Of a stretch of 5,741 bases of DNA, positions 1-5,741 are shown piece after piece. Source of the stretch: Oxalobacteraceae bacterium UBA5157 (GTDB lineage Bacteria; Pseudomonadota; Gammaproteobacteria; Burkholderiales; Burkholderiaceae_D); contig DHXL01000245.1 in assembly GCA_002415335.1 (NCBI GenBank), positions 1 to 5,741 on the forward strand. The letters are read 5' to 3'. Position numbers and translations under genes: made by a program. Positions within the stretch are counted from its first letter, which is position 1, and the number at the start of each line of letters is the position of its first letter. Under the pieces are notes generated by a model that saw nothing but the letters and a program-made list of their open reading frames with translations, was not told where the DNA came from and did no database searches.

Positions 1-746
1 TCAAGATAATTGTCGCTCAACATATTCGTCACGTCGGCATTCGTTAGCCCTCGTCCAGCCGAAAAGAGCAGATGATTGTGCTCGTCGAAGTTATAGGTAC
101 CACCAAGGTTGAAGCCGGTGCCGGAACCCTGGCCGGCGACTTGCTCGGTGCTATGGAAAATTTCGCCGCCCAGAGTCAGGTGTTCCGAGAGTTCCTTTTG
201 CAGCTGCCAACCCGCGAACCAGTGGTTTTTCGTGTTTGCGGCGCGGTTGACCCAGTAGCCGCCGCCGCCGTACGTTTGCCACGATCCCCATTTCTTTTGT
301 ACCCAGACAGGTAAGAAGACTTGCGTCCCGCCATTGCCCAGTCCCTTATCGGCGTCGCCCGTATGCGTGACAACAATCGGGAAGATCCCCACCATCGGGC
401 TACTCTCGGTCTCTTGCATGAAGCGGTACTTGGCTCCCAGTTCAACGTCGCCCAGCCCTCGTTCGCGCGCGCCGTCCACCGGGTTGTTGAAGGCGAAGGG
501 CACGATGATGTGCAATTGCAGATTCGGACCTGCGCCATAGTTGTATTCGACATGAGGCAACGTCCCGCTTCTGCCGTCCTGTGTTTTTACCTGCTGAGAT
601 GAGATATAAAACTCGTGGTGTTGATATTCGACTGTCTCGGGGTCGTCCGTCACGAACGGCGGGCCGGCCAGCGCCAGACCTGAGCTTGTCAGCAGCGCGC
701 ATGCTACGAAAAGACATGCGCCATTTTTCAAATTTCCGGTGTTCAT
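1..746 (-). CDS. Secreted outer-membrane beta-barrel-like protein, MetA-pathway (phenol degradation) family, 3' end cut by window
   Basis: The frame is open from an ATG at 746 to the window edge, giving 248 residues with no stop, so the C-terminus is missing. Residues 1-27 form a clear signal peptide: a short basic start, a hydrophobic core (about 11-20) and an ALA cleavage motif before GPPFVTDDPE. The mature part alternates aromatic and polar residues and is rich in Gly, Tyr and Trp (for example GGGGYWVNRA), as expected for beta-strands of an outer-membrane barrel. The GPPFVTDDPE...EFYIS start is typical of proteins annotated as transporter or 'putative MetA-pathway of phenol degradation'. 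That family name is historical and its substrates are mostly unproven. The start is backed by AAGGA six bases upstream. It is probably the last of three genes read leftward from 1778, 112 bases behind the second. The family call is from recalled motifs and moderately sure; function is unknown. Confidence 0.82.
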   Translation of the reverse strand, partial: MNTGNLKNGACLFVACALLTSSGLALAGPPFVTDDPETVEYQHHEFYISSQQVKTQDGRSGTLPHVEYNYGAGPNLQLHIIVPFAFNNPVDGARERGLGDVELGAKYRFMQETESSPMVGIFPIVVTHTGDADKGLGNGGTQVFLPVWVQKKWGSWQTYGGGGYWVNRAANTKNHWFAGWQLQKELSEHLTLGGEIFHSTEQVAGQGSGTGFNLGGTYNFDEHNHLLFSAGRGLTNADVTNMLSDNYL

Positions 747-790
747 TGCGTATCCTTTGAAGATTATTGCAGCCTTGGCTCCCTGGCTGA

Positions 791-826
791 CTTGGATTTT
801 TCCAAGGGGAGCAGGTTATCTCCCCT
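791..826. other. Two overlapping hairpins between operon genes 2 and 3
   Basis: CTTGGA (791-796) and TCCAAG (801-806) form a 6-bp stem with a TTTT loop. AGGGGAG (805-811) and CTCCCCT (820-826) form a 7-bp stem with an 8-base loop. The two share bases 805-806, so they cannot both form fully. Neither is followed on the minus strand by a clear T-run, so a strong intrinsic terminator is not supported. They may instead stabilise or process the mRNA, or lower expression of the outer-membrane gene downstream. The structure is seen in sequence; its role is inference. Confidence 0.5.
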
Positions 827-858
827 CGGTTCGGATCACCGGGCGACCTGTTTCCGGG

Positions 859-1209
859 CTACTTGCCCTGCAGTAGATCCATCCCGGGCGGGAAGGTCAG
901 GAAGAGGCCGACGGCCAGCAGTACGAAAGCCACGGTGCCGATTCGGGTCAGCGCCACATCCCGTCCATCCCATTTCTGCGCCAGCACGAACCAGGATGCC
1001 AGCCATATAACGATCGTTAATATCGTCACGCCGGAGAGAGGCCCGGTGGGCTTGTAGAAAATCAGGAAGTTTTGTATGCCCTTGAATGCATCGCCCAGCA
1101 AGGCGAGCACTCCTAGCGCGGCGCATCCGATGCCTGCAGCCAGGATCGCCGCTGCCCCGGCGCCGTTAGGCAGGTCCTTGTCCATTGAGGATTCGTTAGT
1201 GTTTGCCAT
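859..1209 (-). CDS. Small three-helix inner-membrane protein, family not recognised
   Basis: The 116-residue product has a hydrophilic N-terminus (about 1-16, rich in Asn, Ser, Asp), then three hydrophobic segments at about 17-39, 58-77 and 88-107, and ends in a short polar tail DLLQGK. It should sit in the inner membrane. No catalytic or metal-binding motif is visible: there is one Cys (C29, within helix 1) and no His. I do not recognise the family. Start choice: GGAG (1217-1220) lies seven bases before the ATG at 1209, a normal spacing, but only one base before an in-frame ATG at 1215. The ATG at 1215 overlaps the upstream stop as ATGA, so it remains a possible coupled start that would add two residues. 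The tight spacing to the 188-residue gene shows the two are co-transcribed and suggests their products act together, perhaps as one membrane complex. Confidence 0.85.
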   Translation of the reverse strand: MANTNESSMDKDLPNGAGAAAILAAGIGCAALGVLALLGDAFKGIQNFLIFYKPTGPLSGVTILTIVIWLASWFVLAQKWDGRDVALTRIGTVAFVLLAVGLFLTFPPGMDLLQGK

Positions 1210-1211
1210 GA

Positions 1212-1778
1212 TCATTCTCCATTCATCAAGTGGATCGTTGCACCGCCGCGTACCGGTGCGTATTTATTAAGAAAGGCACCGAACGCGCCTGCCACGGCTG
1301 TGGCCAGGACTGCGCCTGCCGTAAAAATCAGGACGACCTTGCGCAATTCACGGTACTTGTTCACGCCGCGGCCATACTTCAAGTAGACGTACGCGACCAT
1401 CGTCATGGCGATCGGTGCGATCCAGGCCACATGCTCCTTCCATTCCATGCCGAAGTTATGCCATTCGCTCGTGGTCTTACTTGAGAGCAGGAATTTTTGA
1501 GGATATCCCGAGAGATCGATTGTTCCTGCCGGTACTAGCGCGCGGTACCACGGATAAATAACGTAGGCGCCGGAAAAAACGGTCAGCCAGGCCAGCGCAA
1601 CCATCCCGATCAAATAGACTCGCAGCATGACATTGCCCCTGTGAGTGAGAGGTGCCTGCGGATTCGGCGACCATCCCCCGTAGAGCTCTCCGATCGCGCC
1701 GGCGAATGCCAGCATAAACAGGGCACCAAAACCCATGCCGTGAAGCACGGTCAACAAGTCACGCGTACTGATTTCCAT
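1212..1778 (-). CDS. Four-helix inner-membrane protein with membrane-edge histidines, family not recognised
   Basis: The 188-residue product starts at an ATG preceded by AAGGAGA at six bases, a strong ribosome binding site. Four hydrophobic segments are visible at about 8-32, 50-75, 117-135 and 147-170. Histidines lie at 13 (in helix 1), 46, 107, 116 and 183. H107 and H116 fall in a Trp-rich stretch, EWHNFGMEWKEHVAW, just before helix 3. After helix 2 comes the striking motif YVIYPWYRA, followed by a loop of about 35 residues. There is no cysteine, no signal peptide and no CXXCH heme-c motif. The helix and histidine pattern would allow a b-type heme or metal site, but this is inference. I do not recognise the family. 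It is the first gene of the leftward operon and lies directly below the palindrome and promoter in the divergent region, so it is the likely main target of the neighbouring two-component system. Confidence 0.87.
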   Translation of the reverse strand: MEISTRDLLTVLHGMGFGALFMLAFAGAIGELYGGWSPNPQAPLTHRGNVMLRVYLIGMVALAWLTVFSGAYVIYPWYRALVPAGTIDLSGYPQKFLLSSKTTSEWHNFGMEWKEHVAWIAPIAMTMVAYVYLKYGRGVNKYRELRKVVLIFTAGAVLATAVAGAFGAFLNKYAPVRGGATIHLMNGE

Positions 1779-1849
1779 GATAAATCTCCTTTTCGATCAC
1801 ATTGCCAAACTCGGAATAACCACGTTACGGTCTGAATGATGATCCCCGC

Positions 1850-1878
1850 ATTAGATCAGTTGGATGACACGGACATTA
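1850..1878 (-). promoter_or_regulatory. Predicted promoter of the leftward membrane operon
   Basis: On the minus strand, TCTAAT (1855-1850) matches five of six bases of the sigma-70 -10 consensus. Seventeen bases upstream, the -35 position (1878-1873) reads TAATGT, which is poor and lies inside the palindrome at 1873-1893. A weak -35 covered by a regulator site is the usual layout of promoters activated by OmpR-family metal regulators. Transcription would start near 1843, leaving a leader of about 65 bases. This is a prediction from spacing and base matches only. Confidence 0.5.
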
Positions 1879-1893
1879 CATGTTTTGTAATGT
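1873..1893. promoter_or_regulatory. Palindromic operator resembling CusR/HprR-type boxes
   Basis: Perfect inverted repeat: ACATTACA (1873-1880), five-base spacer TGTTT, TGTAATGT (1886-1893). From memory, CATTACA/TGTAATG half-sites resemble those reported for E. coli HprR (YedW) and the related CusR box, regulators of the same subfamily as the one encoded at 1999. The site lies between the divergent genes, about 95 bases from the leftward start and 106 from the rightward start. It covers the -35 position of the predicted leftward promoter. It is the best candidate for binding by the adjacent response regulator, which may also control its own gene from here. Confidence 0.65.
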
Positions 1894-1921
1894 TCCACGA
1901 CGGAGTCTCTTCTCTCTATTG

Positions 1922-1935
1922 TTGACCTGGGTCAA
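1922..1935. promoter_or_regulatory. FNR/ANR/DNR-like box
   Basis: TTGACCTGGGTCAA is a perfect 6-2-6 inverted repeat and fits TTGAC-N4-GTCAA, one base per half-site away from the FNR/ANR consensus TTGAT-N4-ATCAA. Its centre (1928.5) lies 41.5 bases upstream of a start point near 1970, which is where the candidate -10 at 1957-1962 would place transcription. That is class II activator spacing for the two-component genes. A plain -35 reading (TTGACC) is less good, as no matching -10 lies 17 bases on. Binding by a Crp/Fnr-family protein is inference. Confidence 0.45.
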
Positions 1936-1956
1936 TTCACCGTCCCATCGCCGCGC

Positions 1957-1962
1957 TAGCAT
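1957..1962 (+). promoter_or_regulatory. Candidate -10 element for the two-component operon
   Basis: TAGCAT matches four of six -10 consensus bases, including the key A2 and T6. Its -35 position (1934-1939, AATTCA) is poor and overlaps the right half of the FNR-like box, as expected for an activator-dependent promoter. The leader would be about 29 bases. The ribosome binding site before the ATG at 1999 is weak (AAGAAA at five bases), so low expression is likely. Confidence 0.35.
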
Positions 1963-1998
1963 GATGTTAGTCAACCGACGTGGCTCTTAAGAAACTAC

Positions 1999-2680
1999 AT
2001 GAAAATCCTGATCGTCGAAGATGAACCCAAGACAGGAACTTATCTGAAGCGAGGGCTGACCAATGCCGGCTTCGTCGTTGCTTGCGCGAAAGATGGTCGG
2101 GATGGTCTGCATTTAGCCTTAACCGAGAGCTATGACCTCGTCGTGCTGGACGTGATGCTGCCAGGGATCGACGGCTGGGAAGTTCTGCGCGCAATGCGCC
2201 GCGCCGACAAACAAGCTCCCGTTATGTTCTTGAGTGCGCGCGATCATGTGGATGACCGCGTCAAGGGCCTGGAGCTGGGTGCCGATGATTATCTCGTAAA
2301 ACCCTTCGCTTTCTCCGAGCTGCTGGCACGGGTGCACACACTCCTGCGACGAGGAAGTCCCGTCGCGGCATTCGACACCATCAAGGTTTGCGACCTGGTG
2401 CTAGATATTCCGCACCACTGCGTCATCAGAGGCGGCAAGCGGATCGATGTCACCGCCAAGGAGTTCTCGCTGTTGGAGTTGATGCCTGCGACGGCAGGGG
2501 GAAGTGCTGCCGCGGGCGTTGATCGCGTCTCAGGTTTGGGACATCAACTTCGATAGCGATACAAACGTTATCGATGTCGCAGTGCGCCGCTTGCGTGCCA
2601 AGATCGACGACGATTTCGCCGTCAAGCTCATCCGTACCGTGCGTGGCATGGGTTACGTGCTGGAAGCGCCTGAGTCATGA
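1999..2680 (+). pseudogene. Heavy-metal-type OmpR-family response regulator, broken by a +1 frameshift
   Basis: The frame from the ATG at 1999 encodes a full receiver domain (about 1-115). It has acidic pocket E7/D8, phospho-acceptor D51 in VVLDVMLPGIDGWEVL, S79 and K101 in LVKPF. The winged-helix domain then begins (DVTAKEFSLLE). After codon 162 the frame changes and stops at 2554-2556. Dropping one C at 2485-2486 restores LRRQGEVLPR, then SQVWDINFDSDTNVIDVAVRRL and GMGYVLE, ending at TGA 2678-2680. The restored protein is 226 residues, normal for the CusR/CopR/IrlR subfamily. The recognition helix and wing lie after the break, so the protein as written could not bind DNA. The restored stop overlaps the kinase start (ATGA). 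This is either a recent mutation or a sequence error, since everything after the break is well preserved. The metal sensed cannot be told from sequence, so no symbol is given. Confidence 0.9.
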
Positions 2681-4110
2681 AGACACCGATTTCCTTGACG
2701 GCGCGGCTCAGCCTGCTATTCGCTGGTTCAGCGGTCTGCGTTCTTCTCTTCGCCGGGTTGCTGTTTGAGCGCGCGGCTAACAACCGGTTCCTGGAGCACG
2801 ACACGGAGGAACTGGATGGCAAGATGACGCTACTCCATGAGACGCTCGGAACCATCACCTCGTTCGATGCCGTAGCGGCGCTGCCATCGCGCTTGCGTGA
2901 CACGATGAGCGGTCATCCCGGGATCGCCATCACGGTAGCGACAAGCGACGGAAGGGTATTGTTCTCGGTCGGGCCGGACGCGGTCGTTAGTCACCTACTT
3001 CAAGGCACAGAAATCGACAATCCACAGCCGGTGACTTGGTCACTGGACAGTCATAGCTATCGAATCGTCGCCAATCGCGTTACGCTTGAGATGCCGGCGA
3101 GCCCCTCGGCCAACGTAGCGATCGCCTTGGATATAAGCCGGGACCAGGAATTCATGGCGGAATTTAGGGAATTCCTGTGGTTCGGCATGATCATGGCGGC
3201 CCTGGCGATGGGTTGGCTGGCTTGGGTGGCTGTGCGCAAAGGGCTTTCGCCGTTGAACGAGGTGTCGACGATGATGGCGAACATATCCGCGCAACGGTTG
3301 GACATGCCAATTCCGACTTCAGGTGTACCGCAGGAGTTGAAAGAACTCGTATCCTCCTTCAACACGATGCTTGCCCGCCTCGACGATTCATTCCGGCGGC
3401 TTTCGGAATTCTCATCGGACATAGCTCACGAGCTGCGCACGCCGATCCAAAATCTGATGGTCCAGACGGAGGTTACGTTGACCGGTGAGTACAATGCGAT
3501 CGAGTACCGCACCAATCTCCAGTCCAACCTAGAGGAATTCGGTCGCCTGTCGCGCATGATTTCAGACATGCTATTCCTCGCCAAGGCCGACAATCGGCTG
3601 CTTGTTCTGCGCCGGGAATCGATTGATCTTCATGCGGAAGTGGAACGACTGTTCGATTTCTACGACGCACTTGCAAGTGAGCGAGGCATTAGCTTGACGC
3701 AGCGCGGTGCGGCGACTGTTCACGCTGACCGTTTGATGATTCAGCGAGCCCTATCCAATTTACTGTCGAACGCACTGCGTTTCACGCCTGAAGGAATGGC
3801 GGTCGAAGTAACACTTGACAAGGACTTCGACCATCAAGCCACGATCGCCGTCGCCAATCCAGGCATGGCGATTCCTGCAGAACACCTGTCAAAGATTTTC
3901 GACCGTCTCTACCGGGCCGATGCCTCCCGTCAGGATGCACACAGCGAGAATGTGGGGTTGGGGTTGGCGATCACGCGGTCCATTGTCGAAATGCATGAGG
4001 GTAAGATCAGCGTGGCATCTGAGAAAGAGTGGACGTGTTTTACGATCACGCTCCCGACGGTTCGCGATGAAGGGAGCGACGGCTATCAGGCCAATGTAAT
4101 GGCGGCATAG
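2677..4110 (+). CDS. Heavy-metal-type membrane sensor histidine kinase (CusS/CopS/IrlS group)
   Basis: The 477-residue protein has a short cytoplasmic start, helix 1 (about 11-31) and a periplasmic sensor of about 135 residues with H41, H54, H80, H106 and H126. Helix 2 (about 166-187) is followed by a HAMP linker (about 188-240). The dimerisation domain has phospho-acceptor H251 in SDIAHELRTPI. The ATP-binding domain shows an N-box (NLLSNALRFTP, N361/N365), a G1-like ANPG (394-396) and an F-box (IFDRLYRAD). A G2 box (VGLGLAITRSIVEMHEGK) follows. Length and order match heavy-metal sensor kinases. It should phosphorylate the regulator encoded just upstream; the ATGA overlap points to coupled translation, which the frameshift would break because ribosomes would stop 120 bases earlier. 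In G2, the first glycine of the usual GxGxG is replaced (ENVGLG for EGTGLG), a change that may be tolerated. The signal is probably a metal ion or redox stress in the periplasm; the specific one is not evident. Confidence 0.93.
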   Translation: MKTPISLTARLSLLFAGSAVCVLLFAGLLFERAANNRFLEHDTEELDGKMTLLHETLGTITSFDAVAALPSRLRDTMSGHPGIAITVATSDGRVLFSVGPDAVVSHLLQGTEIDNPQPVTWSLDSHSYRIVANRVTLEMPASPSANVAIALDISRDQEFMAEFREFLWFGMIMAALAMGWLAWVAVRKGLSPLNEVSTMMANISAQRLDMPIPTSGVPQELKELVSSFNTMLARLDDSFRRLSEFSSDIAHELRTPIQNLMVQTEVTLTGEYNAIEYRTNLQSNLEEFGRLSRMISDMLFLAKADNRLLVLRRESIDLHAEVERLFDFYDALASERGISLTQRGAATVHADRLMIQRALSNLLSNALRFTPEGMAVEVTLDKDFDHQATIAVANPGMAIPAEHLSKIFDRLYRADASRQDAHSENVGLGLAITRSIVEMHEGKISVASEKEWTCFTITLPTVRDEGSDGYQANVMAA

Positions 4111-4165
4111 GCGGGCATCAGGTTTTTTCTGGGCAGACGTCGCTGGTCAGCTAGAGATTGTTGGT

Positions 4166-5388
4166 TCATAGAACGATACTCAGCAGCCATCCGGCCGCAC
4201 CGCATCCTAAGACGACCACCCAAGGCGGCAGCTTCCAGAACATCAAGGCGGCGAATGCGATCAGCGCCAACCCAAAGTCGGCCGGCCGGAATACGGCGCT
4301 GGTCCAAACAGGGTGATAGAGCGCAGCCAGCAGCAGGCCGACCACTGCCGCATTCACCCCAGCGAGCGCTGCTTGTGTATGCGCGCTGCGACGAAGCTGC
4401 TCCCAAAATGGCAATGCGCCGAAGATCAACAGGAAAGACGGCACGAAAATGGCGATTAGGCATATCGAGGCCCCAGTCCAGCCGTTAGGCGGTAGGTTCA
4501 TTGACGCACCGAGAAAAGCAGCAAAGGTGAAGAGCGGACCTGGAACGGCTTGAGCCATGCCATAGCCCGCCAGAAAAGTTTCATTTGTCACCCAATGACT
4601 AGGAACCACTGCTGCTTGCAGGAGAGGCAACACGACATGACCGCCGCCGAAGACCAACGACCCGGCACGGTAGAAGGCATTGGCCATCGCTAGGGTGTGA
4701 TTGGGCCAAGCTTCCACCGCGATCGGCAAACCGATTAATAGACCGAAAAATAACCCCAACAATACAATACCAAGGCGGCGACTGACCTTGATCGGGAGCG
4801 GATCATGGGTCAAGTCCTGCACTGGCTTGAACATCAAGATGCCTATCATGGCAGCGGCAGCGATTACGCCACCTGTCCCCACGCAGTCGGCCATAGGAGG
4901 AGGATGCAGGCGGCTACGATAGCGATGGAAATGCGTGCCGTATCCGTGCAGAGAATGCGCGCCATGCCCCACACCGCTTGCGCAACCACAGCGACAGCAA
5001 CCACCTTCAAACCGTGTAGTGCGCCGACAGGAAAAGCATTGCCCCATGTCGACATTCCCTGTGCAAATAGTCCCAGCATGATTGCAGATGGCAGCGTGAA
5101 CCCAGCCCAGGCTGCCAGTGCACCAGTGAACCCTGCCCGTGACAAGCCTAGCGCCATACCGACCTGACTGCTGGCAGGACCGGGCAGGAACTGGCACAAC
5201 GCGACTAGATCGGCGTAGCTACGTTCGTTGAGCCAGCGGCGGCGCGTAACAAATTCATCGCGGAAGTAGCCAAGGTGGGCGACCGGGCCGCCAAATGATG
5301 TCAACCCCAAGCGTAAGAAGACCAGAAACACCATCCAAGTGTCGGACCTGGCACCTTCCGTCCTCTCATTTTTTTCTGTTGACGACAT
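4166..5388 (-). pseudogene. chrA: Chromate transporter ChrA (CHR family), broken by a -1 frameshift
   Basis: ChrA exports chromate across the inner membrane. The N-terminal half (ATG at 5388, AGGAGGT seven bases upstream) has the CHR signature FLRLGLTSFGGPVAHLGYF (about 24-42), RRRWL and QFLPGPASSQVG (about 67-78). It then stops at TAA 4866-4864, after WPTAWGQVA. The C-terminal half continues at once in another frame with GVIAAAAMIGILMF. It shows the second CHR motif set (AGSLVFGGGHVVLPLLQ and GMAQAVPGPLFTFAAFLG), several membrane helices, and ends at 4166. Adding one base within 4867-4873 joins the halves into about 407 residues, the normal length of a two-domain ChrA. A long unrelated frame up to 5197 precedes the C-terminal half, but it is a shadow and not a true start. 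Two-subunit short CHR transporters exist, but here the second half has no start codon or ribosome binding site of its own at the junction, so a frameshift is the better reading. The gene converges with the kinase gene. Confidence 0.9.
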
Positions 5389-5426
5389 TCAATGAACCTC
5401 CTCTACGAAATGGCGAGATCAGTACA

Positions 5427-5468
5427 GCGCATGCAGCCATGCGGCTAAACCTTCATGCAGTAATGCGC
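5427..5468 (-). repeat. ATGC-rich inverted repeat in the chrA leader
   Basis: GCGCAT (5427-5432) and ATGCGC (5463-5468) are inverted copies flanking CATGCA (5430-5435), CATGC (5438-5442) and CATGCA (5454-5459). An inner AGCC-ATGC-GGCT stem sits at 5435-5446. The cluster lies 39 to 80 bases upstream of the chrA start. It could be a leader hairpin or a cluster of regulator half-sites. The role is not known. Confidence 0.35.
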
Positions 5469-5617
5469 CGATTGTAGGCAGAGTCTGGTGCATAAAGAGA
5501 AAATGAAAAGGCCAACTTGAAAAAGATGACCGAAAACGTGACGTAACTTATTGATTTTTAAAAGTGTTGAGTCATTTGCGTAGTAGCACCCTCGCTGCGA
5601 TATGATGTAACCGACGA

Positions 5618-5741
5618 CTGGCGATTCAGCAGGCGGGCGCCTGCACTGCACTGGCTGCCGAGGACAAGACGGTTAGGCGCTACCGGGATATCCCTTCTCC
5701 TGGTATCGAAGCAGCGGCGCCCCCGGTGTCAGACTACCTGT
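5618..5741 (+). other. Possible partial coding frame at right edge
   Basis: After a TGA at 5603-5605 the frame stays open to the edge, giving from CTG 5618 about 41 residues with GC-rich third positions (AIQQAGACTALAAEDKTVRR and onward). There is no ATG, GTG or TTG start in the frame; only CTG at 5618 is available, without a ribosome binding site. A second frame is also open here, so chance is plausible. No family is recognised. It may be the start of a gene beyond the window or a frameshifted remnant. Confidence 0.15.

Larger units (their letters stand above)
5389..5741. other. chrA leader and unassigned right edge, no confident gene
   Basis: This 353-base stretch has three parts. Bases 5389-5470 are the chrA leader with its ribosome binding site and a repeat-rich hairpin candidate. 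Bases about 5480-5575 are AT-rich compared with the rest and probably hold the chrA promoter, though no clean -35/-10 pair is seen. Bases 5576-5741 return to high GC. They contain TATGAT (5601-5606), a fair -10 for rightward transcription but with a poor -35, a GCAGGC-N4-GCCTGC repeat (5629-5644), and an open rightward frame to the edge. A leftward 68-codon frame at 5445-5651 has no coding character. I see no chrB gene, which often accompanies chrA. Confidence 0.5.

Noticed and set aside
442..717. Leftward 91-codon frame within the outer-membrane protein gene
   Set aside because: Arg-rich out-of-frame shadow; the frame from 746 has a signal peptide and barrel character.
3145..3177. Inverted repeat CAGGAATTC / GAATTCCTG with a 15-base spacer inside the kinase gene
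   Set aside because: It arises from repeated Glu-Phe codons (QEFMAEFREFL) just before helix 2; no regulatory role is needed.
4092..4100. CATTACA half-site on the minus strand near the end of the kinase gene
   Set aside because: A single half-site inside a coding region with no partner; chance match.
4111..4165. Possible bidirectional terminator between the converging kinase and chrA genes
   Set aside because: A T-run (GGTTTTTTC) is present, but I find no stem next to it on either strand.
4871..5197. Long leftward frame upstream of the C-terminal chrA half, starting at 5197
   Set aside because: It overlaps the N-terminal chrA coding sequence in the wrong frame and its translation is Cys/Arg/His-rich without family features; it is a shadow.
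5445..5651. Leftward 68-codon frame upstream of chrA
   Set aside because: No ribosome binding site, no coding-like composition, and it crosses the AT-rich likely promoter region.

Overview
The window suggests a high-GC betaproteobacterium, most likely of the order Burkholderiales. This rests on GC-rich codon use, the type of metal-responsive OmpR-family two-component system, the long ChrA-type chromate transporter, and an outer-membrane protein of the 'MetA-pathway of phenol degradation' kind. No rRNA, tRNA, insertion sequence or CRISPR array is seen, so the assignment to a group is inference.

Layout, left to right. (1) Positions 1-1778, minus strand, hold a probable three-gene operon read right to left: a four-helix inner-membrane protein I do not recognise (1778 to 1212), a three-helix inner-membrane protein (1209 to 859), then, after a 112-base gap with two overlapping hairpins, a secreted beta-barrel-like protein that runs off the left edge (746 to 1). 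(2) Positions 1779-1998 are a divergent control region. It holds a perfect 8-5-8 palindrome resembling CusR/HprR-type boxes, placed over the -35 position of the leftward operon. It also holds an FNR/ANR-like box (TTGAC-N4-GTCAA) spaced as a class II activator site for the rightward operon. (3) Positions 1999-4110, plus strand, hold a heavy-metal-type response regulator and its sensor kinase, overlapping by ATGA. The regulator carries a +1 frameshift just before its DNA-binding helices. (4) Positions 4166-5388, minus strand and convergent with the kinase, hold a chromate transporter gene chrA broken by a -1 frameshift. (5) Positions 5389-5741 hold the chrA leader and an unassigned edge with one ATG-less open frame.

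How the parts may work together (inference): the kinase would sense an envelope metal or redox stress, and its regulator would act at the palindrome to switch on the leftward membrane/outer-membrane operon. A Crp/Fnr-family regulator may add oxygen or nitric-oxide control of the two-component genes. chrA would export chromate but shares no visible control site with the rest.

Main caution: two single-base frameshifts of opposite sign, each in an otherwise well-preserved gene, may be sequencing or assembly errors rather than true gene loss. Both restored reading frames give products of normal family length (226 and 407 residues).
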